Shown one piece after another: positions 1-5,130 of a DNA stretch of 5,423 nt (its first letter is position 1; every line of letters starts with the position of its first letter). This stretch comes from CAXTPV01 sp964249405 (GTDB taxonomy: Bacteria > Pseudomonadota > Alphaproteobacteria > Acetobacterales > Acetobacteraceae). Location: assembly GCA_964249405.1 (NCBI GenBank), contig CAXUBX010000149.1, positions 1 to 5,423 of the forward strand, given 5' to 3'. The position numbers were made by a program, and so were the translations under genes. The notes beneath the pieces were generated by a model. It was given only the letters and a program-made list of their open reading frames with translations. It did not search any database and had not been told where the DNA came from.

Positions 1-1
1 G

Positions 2-757
2 CCCGCGCCCGCGCCGGCCGAGGCGGTGCCGATGAGCAGGCCGGCGCCGTCGTCCTACGCGCCGCACCGCGCGGTCCCGAACTCGTCGATGCGCCGGGCG
101 ATCGCCAAGCGGCTGCTCGCGTCCAAGAACGAGAGCCCGCATTTCTACGTCCGGATGGATTGCGAGCTCGACCGGCTGCTCGAGCTCCGGGCGACGCTGA
201 ACGCGAAGACACCGTCGGAGGGCCCCGGCGCCTACAAGCTCTCGGTCAACGACATGCTGATCAAGGCGGCGGCGATCGCGCACCGGCGGGTGCCGGGCGT
301 CGCGGCGACGTTCACCGACGAGGCGATCCTGCAGTATGACAGCATCGACATCTCGGTCGCGGTGTCGATCCCGGACGGGCTGATCACGCCGATCATCCGG
401 GAGGCCGACCGCAAGGGGCTGGCGGCGATCTCGAACGAGGCGAGGGACCTGGTCGGGCGCGCGCGGGCCGGCAAGCTGAAGCCGGAGGAGTACCAGGGCG
501 GCGCGTTCTCGATCTCGAACCTCGGCATGTTCGGCGTCCGCGACTTCACCGCGATCATCAACCCGCCGCAGGTGGCGATCCTCGCGGTGGGCGCCGGCGA
601 GAAGCGGGCGGTGGTGCGCGGCGACCAGCTCGCCGTCGCGACCGTGATGACCGCGACGCTGTCGGCGGACCACCGCGCGGTCGACGGCGCGCTCGCGGCG
701 CAGTGGATGGGGGCGTTCCGCCATCTGGTGCAGGATCCGCTGGAGCTGATGCTTTGA
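2..757 (+). CDS. pdhC: Pyruvate dehydrogenase E2 (dihydrolipoamide acetyltransferase), C-terminal catalytic part, 5' partial
   Basis: E2 moves the acetyl group from its lipoyl arm to CoA and forms the core of the cytosolic pyruvate dehydrogenase complex. The reading frame is open from the left edge; the first residues (PAPAPAEAVP) look like an Ala/Pro interdomain linker, so the lipoyl and E1/E3-binding domains lie upstream of the window. About 251 residues are visible. The catalytic domain begins near VPNSSMRRAIAKRL and includes ISNLGMFGVRDFTAIINPP and, near the C-terminus, the signature DHRAVDG (codons 668-688), whose His and Asp are the acyltransferase catalytic residues. The version of the domain (KLKPEEYQGG, GMFGV, AIINPPQ) fits PDH E2 better than the 2-oxoglutarate or branched-chain E2. 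A GTG at 26 and an ATG at 32 are internal codons, not starts. The stop overlaps the lpdA start, implying translational coupling. Family assignment is firm; pyruvate specificity is inferred from sequence style and neighbours. Confidence 0.93.
   Translation, partial: PAPAPAEAVPMSRPAPSSYAPHRAVPNSSMRRAIAKRLLASKNESPHFYVRMDCELDRLLELRATLNAKTPSEGPGAYKLSVNDMLIKAAAIAHRRVPGVAATFTDEAILQYDSIDISVAVSIPDGLITPIIREADRKGLAAISNEARDLVGRARAGKLKPEEYQGGAFSISNLGMFGVRDFTAIINPPQVAILAVGAGEKRAVVRGDQLAVATVMTATLSADHRAVDGALAAQWMGAFRHLVQDPLELML
742..745 (+). promoter_or_regulatory. Ribosome binding site for lpdA
   Basis: GGAG inside the last codons of pdhC, 8 nt before the TTG at 754. It decides the lpdA start: no ATG or GTG in that frame is equally well placed, and the TTG overlaps the pdhC stop. 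Confidence 0.7.
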
Positions 758-2172
758 GCGGCGAGGCGGGCGGCGCCGCGGCGCGGGCGTTCGACGTCGT
801 GGTGGTCGGCGGCGGCCCGGGCGGCTACGTCGCGGCGATCCGGGCGGCGCAGCTCGGGATGCGGGCCGCGGTGGTCGAGCGCGAGCATCTCGGCGGGATC
901 TGCCTCAACTGGGGCTGCATCCCGACCAAGACGCTGCTGCGCTCGTCGGAGATCAACCACCTGCTGCACCATCTCGACGAGTTCGGGTTCGCGGCCGACA
1001 ACATCCGCTTCGACCTCGCGCGCGTGGTGAAGCGGTCGCGCGCGGTGGCGGGTCAGCTCGCGTCGGGCGTCGGCTTCCTGCTGCGGAAGAACAAGGTCGC
1101 GGTGTTCGACGGCGCGGGACGGCTCGCGGGACCGGGCCGCGTCGTGGTGGAGAAGGGCGGCGAGACGGTGGCGACGCTCACGGCGCCGCACGTCATCCTG
1201 GCGACCGGGGCGCGGGCGCGCGTGCTGCCGGGCTTCGAGCCGGACGGCGCGCTGATCTGGACCTATCGCGAGGCGATGGTGCCGGACGCGATGCCGAAGC
1301 GGCTGCTGGTGATCGGCTCGGGCGCGATCGGGATCGAGTTCGCGTCGTTCTACCGCAACATGGGGGCCGAGGTGACGGTGGCCGAGGCGCTGCCGCGGAT
1401 CCTGCCCGTGGAGGACGAGGAGATCGCGGCGTTCGCCCACAAGGCGTTCGAGCGGCAGGGGATCCGCATCCTCGCCGGCGCCGAGGTGGGGACGCCGGAA
1501 CGGACCGCGGACGGGGCGACGGTCGCGATCCGGGTCGGCGACGACACGGTCACCGAACGCTACGACCGGATCATCCTCGCGGTCGGCATCCGCGGCAACG
1601 TCGAGGGGATCGGGATCGAGGGGACGGCGGTCGAGGTCGAGCGCACCCATGTCCGGATCGACCCGTTCTGCCGCACCGGCGAGCCGGGCGTCTACGCGAT
1701 CGGCGACCTCGCCGGCGCGCCGTGGCTCGCGCACAAGGCGAGCCACGAGGGCGTGGTCTGCGTCGAGGCGATCGCGGGCAAGGACCCGCACCCGATCGAC
1801 TGGACCAACATCCCGGGCTGCACCTATTGCCGGCCGCAGGTCGCCTCGGTCGGGCTGACCGAGGCGCGGGCCCGGGAGGCCGGGCACGAGGTGCGGGTCG
1901 GGCGGTTCCCGTTCATCGGCAACGGCAAGGCGATCGCGATGGGCGAGACGGAGGGCATGGCGAAGACGGTGTTCGACGCCACGACCGGCGAGCTCCTGGG
2001 GGCGCATCTGGTGGGTGCCGAGGTGACCGAGATGATCCAGGGCTACGTGATCGCGCGGACGCTGGAGACCACCGAGGCCGAGCTCACGGCGAGCGTGTTC
2101 CCGCATCCCACGGTGTCCGAGACGATGCACGAATCGGTCCTCGACGCCTGGGGCAAGGCGCTCCACATCTAG
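754..2172 (+). CDS. lpdA: Dihydrolipoamide dehydrogenase (E3)
   Basis: FAD flavoenzyme that reoxidises dihydrolipoyl groups on E2 (and on other 2-oxoacid complexes) and passes electrons to NAD+. From the TTG at 754 it has 472 residues, the usual E3 length. Visible in order: the FAD-binding GGGPGG at about 19-24; the redox-active disulfide C50-LNWG-C55 followed by IPTK; the NAD-binding G188-S-G-A-I-G193; the second FAD motif YAIGDLAG; and the C-terminal catalytic pair in HPTVSE, H451 and E456. All key residues are present. The start is chosen because TTG (754-756) overlaps the pdhC TGA (755-757) and is preceded by GGAG at 8 nt; starts further upstream would add a tail encoded within the E2 active-site region. 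There is no N-terminal lipoyl domain. Its place directly after pdhC points to the PDH-dedicated E3, though it may be shared with other complexes. Confidence 0.95.
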   Translation: MSGEAGGAAARAFDVVVVGGGPGGYVAAIRAAQLGMRAAVVEREHLGGICLNWGCIPTKTLLRSSEINHLLHHLDEFGFAADNIRFDLARVVKRSRAVAGQLASGVGFLLRKNKVAVFDGAGRLAGPGRVVVEKGGETVATLTAPHVILATGARARVLPGFEPDGALIWTYREAMVPDAMPKRLLVIGSGAIGIEFASFYRNMGAEVTVAEALPRILPVEDEEIAAFAHKAFERQGIRILAGAEVGTPERTADGATVAIRVGDDTVTERYDRIILAVGIRGNVEGIGIEGTAVEVERTHVRIDPFCRTGEPGVYAIGDLAGAPWLAHKASHEGVVCVEAIAGKDPHPIDWTNIPGCTYCRPQVASVGLTEARAREAGHEVRVGRFPFIGNGKAIAMGETEGMAKTVFDATTGELLGAHLVGAEVTEMIQGYVIARTLETTEAELTASVFPHPTVSETMHESVLDAWGKALHI

Positions 2173-2175
2173 CGC

Positions 2176-3301
2176 ATGTCCACGACCCGTCTCCTCGTCG
2201 ACCACCGGACCGGCGGGCCTGCGCACCGGCATCCGGAAAAGGCGCGCCGGCCGGACAACCCGGTCGCGCGCAAGCCGGACTGGATCCGGGTGCGGGCGCC
2301 GAACCATCCCGTGTACCACGAGACGCGCGCGCTGATGCGGGCGAACCGGCTGGTCACGGTGTGCGAGGAGGCGGCCTGCCCGAACATCGGGGAATGCTGG
2401 TCGCAGCGGCACGCGACGATGATGATCATGGGCGAGACCTGCACGCGGGCCTGCGCCTTCTGCAACGTCGCGACCGGGATCCCGCGCGCCCTCGAGAGCG
2501 ACGAGCCGTCGCGGGTCGCCGACGCGGTGGCGACGCTCGGGCTCGTGCACGTGGTGATCACCTCGGTCGACCGCGACGATCTCGAGGATGGCGGGGCGGC
2601 CCATTTCGCCGCCGTGGTCCGGGCGATCCGGGCCGCGTCGCCCGCCACCACGATCGAGATCCTGACGCCGGACTTCCTGCGCAAGCCGGACGCGCTCGCG
2701 GTGCTCGCCGCGGCGCCGCCCGACGTGTTCAACCACAACCTCGAGACGGTGCCGCGGCTCTACCCGTCGATCCGGCCGGGGGCGCGGATGTACCAGTCGC
2801 TCCGGCTGCTCGACGAGGCGAAGCGCCGGATGCCGGGCGTGTTCACGAAGTCCGGGCTGATGGTCGGGCTCGGCGAGACGCGCGACGAGATCGGGCAGGT
2901 GATGGACGATCTCCGGATCGCCGCGGTCGACTTCCTGACGCTCGGCCAGTATCTCGCGCCGAGCCCGAAGCACGCGGCGGTCGAGCGGTTCGTGACGCCG
3001 GACGAGTTCGCGTCCTACGCGTCGATGGCCCGGGCGAAGGGATTCCTCACCGTCAGCGCGTCGCCGCTCACCCGGTCCTCCTATCACGCGGACGCGGATT
3101 TCGCGCGGCTTCGCGCGGCGCGCGAGGAGATGNNNNNNNNNNNNNNNNNNNNNNNNNNNNNNNNNNNNNNNNNNNNNNNNNNNNNNNNNNNNNNNNNNNN
3201 NNNNNNNNNNNNNNNNNNNNNNNNNNNNNNNNGCGGCGCGCGAGGAGATGGGCGCGGCGCGCGAGGGGATGACCGGCGCGGCATCGACCGGGACGGCGTG
3301 A
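2176..3301 (+). CDS. lipA: Lipoyl synthase, 3' end interrupted by an assembly gap
   Basis: Radical SAM enzyme that inserts two sulfurs into octanoyl groups on lipoyl domains, making the cofactor used by E2. Before the gap 319 codons are readable. The auxiliary cluster motif is C63-X4-C68-X5-C74 (CEEAACPNIGEC), the radical SAM motif is C89-X3-C93-X2-C96 (CTRACAFC), and the C-terminal RSSY (300-303) supplies the serine ligand known for the auxiliary cluster. The catalytic body is therefore complete. The frame enters 100 N at 3133. After the gap, the phase starting at 3233 reads AAREEMGAAREGMTGAAS and on to a TGA at 3299-3301; this repeats the pre-gap end AAREEM, so I take it as the true tail. 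The 100-N run shifts the phase by one, which is an artefact of padding. If the 18-nt flanks are one and the same sequence, LipA would be 335 residues, normal for the family. ATG at 2176 lies 3 nt after the lpdA stop; its SD is weak, so coupling is likely. Confidence 0.92.
3133..3232. other. Assembly gap of exactly 100 N
   Basis: One unbroken run of 100 undetermined bases, the conventional padding for a scaffold gap of unknown size. The same 18 bases stand immediately before (3115-3132) and after (3233-3250) the run. The true missing length may be zero, or the two contigs may even overlap. It lies in the lipA C-terminal tail. Confidence 0.97.
3233..3274 (+). repeat. 21-nt tandem repeat in the lipA tail, two copies after the gap and a partial copy before it
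   Basis: Unit 1 (3233-3253) begins gcggcgcgcgaggagatg and ends ggc; unit 2 (3254-3274) is the same apart from one A-to-G change in the first 18 bases and acc at its end. The first 18 bases of the unit also occur at 3115-3132, just before the gap. The 21-nt period is seven codons (AAREEMG / AAREGMT), so copy-number change keeps the lipA frame. The copy number inside the gap is unknown. Confidence 0.8.
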
Positions 3302-3311
3302 CGCGACCGCG

Positions 3312-3776
3312 ATGCCGACGCATGCCGAGCACCAGGTTGTCCGCTACACCTCGGAGCAGCTGTTCGATCTGGTGGCCGACGTCGGCGCCTATCCGGACTT
3401 CCTGCCCTGGTGCGCCAAGGCGCACGTCCGATCGCGCACCGCGACCGAGGTCGTCGCCGACCTCACGATCGGGTTCGGGCCGTTCCGGGAGAGCTTCACG
3501 AGCCGGGTGGCGCTCGACCGCCCGCGCTCGATCGTGGTCCGCTACGAGCACGGGCCGTTCCGCTACCTGAACAACACCTGGCGCTTCACGCCCGATCCGC
3601 GCGGCTGCCGGGTCGAGTTCTTCGTCGATTTCGAGTTCCGCTCGCGCCTCCTGCAATCGGCGATTGGCGTCGTGTTCAACGAGGCGGTGCGGCGGATGGT
3701 GAACGCGTTCCTCAAGCGCGCGCGCGACGTGTACGGCAGCCCGTCCGCGGGGGTGCCGACCGCGCTTTCCGGGTGA
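3312..3776 (+). CDS. ratA: RatA/Coq10 family protein (START-like, SRPBCC superfamily)
   Basis: A 154-residue protein with the family signature near the N-terminus (SEQLFDLVADVGAYPDFLPW, about 14-33), a central beta-rich part (FGPFRESFTSRV; WRFTPDPRGCRVEFFVDFEF) and a long C-terminal helix ending in NEAVRRMVNAFLKRARDVYG, which together give the one-domain helix-grip fold expected of Coq10/RatA. Eukaryotic Coq10 binds ubiquinone and supports its use in respiration; E. coli RatA was described as a toxin blocking 70S ribosome assembly. I see no RatB-like partner beside it, so a ubiquinone-binding or chaperone role is at least as likely as a toxin role. The ATG at 3312 is 10 nt after the inferred lipA stop and gives the normal N-terminus; no strong SD is visible. 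It is probably the last gene of the pdh-lip operon, because the next gene has its own promoter-like element. The symbol follows family naming and is not proof of toxicity. Confidence 0.88.
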   Translation: MPTHAEHQVVRYTSEQLFDLVADVGAYPDFLPWCAKAHVRSRTATEVVADLTIGFGPFRESFTSRVALDRPRSIVVRYEHGPFRYLNNTWRFTPDPRGCRVEFFVDFEFRSRLLQSAIGVVFNEAVRRMVNAFLKRARDVYGSPSAGVPTALSG

Positions 3777-3792
3777 CACACCGGAGACGATC

Positions 3793-3817
3793 GGAACCTG
3801 CACGGCTCCGAACCGTT
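3793..3817 (+). promoter_or_regulatory. Putative EcfG (general stress sigma factor) promoter
   Basis: GGAAC at 3793-3797, a 16-nt spacer, then CGTT at 3814-3817. This matches the established alphaproteobacterial EcfG/SigT promoter consensus (GGAAC, 16-17 nt, CGTT) at all nine fixed bases with a permitted spacing. It is on the same strand as the repeat-protein gene, with an expected transcription start near 3824 and a leader of about 80 nt. The two other GGAAC sites I found on this strand (about 1497 and 5271) have no CGTT at this distance. No equally good sigma-70 element was seen here. The match is seen in the sequence; stress control is inferred. Confidence 0.62.
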
Positions 3818-3891
3818 CTCGGGGCGTTGCGGGTGGCGATGGCGCGCCTGTACGGTCCTGCGAGACCAGCGGCGCGCGCGGCGCGCGATCC

Positions 3892-3898
3892 AAGGGAG
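3892..3898 (+). promoter_or_regulatory. Ribosome binding site for the Met/His repeat protein
   Basis: AAGGGAG, 8 nt before the ATG at 3907. It is the clearest Shine-Dalgarno sequence in the window and supports this short low-complexity frame as a translated gene. Confidence 0.75.
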
Positions 3899-3906
3899 TT
3901 CGAACG

Positions 3907-4512
3907 ATGAAGTCTGTGTTGAGAACCACGATCTGTCTGGCGGCGCTGTCGCTCGGCGCCCCGGCGTTCGCCCAGGGCACGGACAACGCCGCCGGCACCA
4001 GCCCCAGCAGCGGCACGAGCAGCGGCGGCACCAGCAGCAGCGGCACGATGATGCACCACCACCACCACACGATGCATCACCGGATGGCCCGCGGCATGGG
4101 CCACGGATCGCACACCCGGGGCGACATGGCCGTCGAGAAGCTGAACGAGCAGAGCCTGATGAGCGCGAAGGGCCAGTCCGGCTCGATGGGGTCCGGCTCG
4201 ATGGGTTCCGGCTCGATGGGTTCGGGTTCGATGGGCTCCGGCTCGATGCACTCGGGTTCCATGGGCTCGGGTTCGATGGGCTCCGGGTCGATGCACTCGG
4301 GTTCGATGGGTTCCGGCTCGATGGGTTCCGGCTCGATGGGCTCGGGGTCGATGCACTCCGGCTCCGGGATGTCGTCCGGCTCGATGGCGCCGACGAACGG
4401 CGACATGCAGGGCGCGGGCAGCCCGGCCGCCGGGACGTCGGGCATGGGGACCGGCGCGCCGGCCTCGACCGGCAGCAGCGGCGGCAGCACCACGCCGGGC
4501 CAGACGCACTGA
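3907..4512 (+). CDS. Secreted Met/His-rich pentapeptide-repeat protein, function unknown
   Basis: I recognise no functional family for this 201-residue protein. Residues 1-22 form a Sec signal peptide (MKSVLRTT, a hydrophobic core, then PAFA before Q23), so the product is probably periplasmic or exported; C10 does not sit in a lipobox. The mature chain has no Cys and contains, in order: a Ser/Gly/Thr stretch (30-47); a Met/His cluster (48-74) with five consecutive His (50-54); a short normal-looking segment, AVEKLNEQSLMSAKGQ (75-90); twelve exact pentads M-(G/H)-S-G-S (94-153); and a Gly/Ser/Ala/Thr tail ending in His201. Dense Met and His suggest copper or nickel binding, or a sacrificial store of oxidisable Met; both are inference. 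The layout (signal peptide, then pentads starting with Met) recalls the 'pentapeptide MXKDX repeat' small secreted proteins, with SG replacing KD; I cannot test relatedness. The gene has a strong SD, an EcfG-like promoter and its own terminator, so it appears to be a monocistronic stress gene between otherwise conserved neighbours. Confidence 0.85.
   Translation: MKSVLRTTICLAALSLGAPAFAQGTDNAAGTSPSSGTSSGGTSSSGTMMHHHHHTMHHRMARGMGHGSHTRGDMAVEKLNEQSLMSAKGQSGSMGSGSMGSGSMGSGSMGSGSMHSGSMGSGSMGSGSMHSGSMGSGSMGSGSMGSGSMHSGSGMSSGSMAPTNGDMQGAGSPAAGTSGMGTGAPASTGSSGGSTTPGQTH
4048..4128 (+). other. Met/His cluster with a natural His5 run (residues 48-74)
   Basis: Within 27 codons the protein has nine His (H50-H54, H57, H58, H66, H69) and six Met (M48, M49, M56, M60, M64, M74), with spacings such as MMH, TMHH and MGHGSH. 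Soft thioether and imidazole ligands at this density are typical of periplasmic copper- or nickel-binding stretches. No Cys is present. The metal identity is inference. Confidence 0.6.
4186..4365 (+). repeat. Array of twelve 15-nt tandem repeats encoding M-(G/H)-S-G-S
   Basis: Twelve uninterrupted 15-nt units, each starting with ATG. Position 2 is Gly in nine units and His in units 5, 8 and 12 (H115, H130, H150); the other four residues are invariant. Nucleotide differences within Gly and Ser codons are all silent (GGC/GGT/GGG, TCC/TCG). Units 2, 9 and 10 are identical in DNA. A degenerate continuation follows (GMSSGSM). The repeats are contiguous with no spacers, so this is not a CRISPR array. 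Confidence 0.93.
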
Positions 4513-4538
4513 ACCTTCGACGGTCGGGACGCGGACCG

Positions 4539-4572
4539 GGGGCGCGGAGCGATCCGCGCCCCTTCTTGTTGT
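4539..4572 (+). terminator. Rho-independent terminator of the repeat-protein gene
   Basis: A perfect 10-bp stem, GGGGCGCGGA (4539-4548) with TCCGCGCCCC (4553-4562), closed by the GNRA-type tetraloop GCGA and followed by TTCTTGTTGT. It starts 26 nt after the stop at 4510-4512. On the opposite strand the hairpin is followed by a GC-rich stretch with no T run, so it should act mainly on plus-strand transcripts and not on cinA. Confidence 0.85.
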
Positions 4573-4587
4573 CGGGCATTCTTCGTG

Positions 4588-5130
4588 TCAGGCCGTGCCG
4601 CCGGGAGTTCGCGCGCGGTCGCCTCCCGTCAGGGGCGTGCCCGCCTCGCGCCGGACCAGGGCCAGCGCGTGCCGCACGGTGCCGCTCCGGACCGCGTCGC
4701 GGTCGCCCGCGAACACCACGGTCTCGGTCCGGGTGCCGGACGGGCCGGCGAGGCCGAACCACACCGTGCCGACCGGCTTGTCCGCCGACCCGCCACCGGG
4801 CCCGGCGATGCCGGTGACGCTGATCGCGATCGTGGCGCCGGTCCGCGCCCGCGCGCCCTCCGCCATCGCCGCGGCGACGGCGGCGCTGACCGCGCCGTGG
4901 CGCTCGATCAGCGTCGCGTCGACGCCGACCATCGCGGTCTTCGCCGCGTTCGCGTAGGTCACGAAGCCGCCGTGGACCACGTCCGACGACCCGGCGATCG
5001 CGGTCAGGGTCGCCGCGATCAGCCCGCCGGTACAGCTTTCCGCGGTGGCCAGGGTCGCCGACGACCGCCGGAGCGCCGCCAGGGTGGCGCGCGCGTGGTC
5101 GCCGGCGGGATCGGGGTCGCGGTCGCTCAT
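4588..5130 (-). CDS. cinA: CinA C-terminal-domain protein (nicotinamide-nucleotide amidohydrolase, PncC type)
   Basis: A 180-residue single-domain protein. The family hydrolyses nicotinamide mononucleotide to nicotinate mononucleotide and ammonia, salvaging pyridine nucleotide in the cytosol. Visible motifs are TAESCTGG (29-36), HGGFVTYANAAK followed by MVGV (about 53-69), HGAVSA (77-82) and SVTGIAGPGGGS (103-114) followed by KPVGTVWFG; these are the conserved active-site segments of the domain. The N-terminal MoCF-like half of full CinA is absent; stand-alone forms such as E. coli PncC are of similar size, so this is not a truncation. The ATG at 5128-5130 overlaps the pgpA stop by four bases and no SD is evident, so translation is probably coupled to pgpA. 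The open frame continues upstream of this ATG, but that part lies under pgpA and looks like non-coding Arg-rich sequence. The last residues (GGDRARTPGGTA) are a non-conserved tail. The product could equally be named pncC. Confidence 0.93.
   Translation of the reverse strand: MSDRDPDPAGDHARATLAALRRSSATLATAESCTGGLIAATLTAIAGSSDVVHGGFVTYANAAKTAMVGVDATLIERHGAVSAAVAAAMAEGARARTGATIAISVTGIAGPGGGSADKPVGTVWFGLAGPSGTRTETVVFAGDRDAVRSGTVRHALALVRREAGTPLTGGDRARTPGGTA

Noticed and set aside
232..3087. A 951-codon open frame on the minus strand opposite pdhC, lpdA and lipA
   Set aside because: Its product is Arg/Asp/His-rich with no recognisable domain, and it lies antisense to three well-supported genes. 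Long stop-free antisense frames are expected at this GC content.
1722..3272. A long plus-strand frame across the lpdA/lipA junction
   Set aside because: Low-complexity Arg/Gly/Ala product in a shifted phase of two genes with intact catalytic motifs; it also runs through the N gap.
2176..3301. lipA as a pseudogene or frameshifted gene
   Set aside because: The only interruption is the 100-N padding. All cluster-binding residues are present and the tail resumes in a consistent phase after the gap.
3827..3856. Sigma-70-like promoter TTGCGG-N18-TACGGT
   Set aside because: Poor match to both hexamers and much weaker than the EcfG-type element just upstream.
3854..3867. GGTC-N6-GACC hairpin in the 5' leader
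   Set aside because: Only a 4-bp stem; too short to support as a regulatory structure.
3871..3888. GC-alternating stretch before the repeat-protein start, as a possible hairpin or terminator
   Set aside because: It is mainly a direct repeat of GGCGCGC, has no T run, and alternating GC of this length is common in such DNA.
4186..4365. CRISPR-like array
   Set aside because: Units are 15 nt, contiguous and in frame, with no spacers and no cas genes nearby.
4077..4493. A minus-strand frame encoding Glu-Pro-Ile/Glu-Pro repeats
   Set aside because: A repeat array is open on both strands. Only the plus reading has a signal peptide, a Shine-Dalgarno sequence, a promoter-like site and a terminator.
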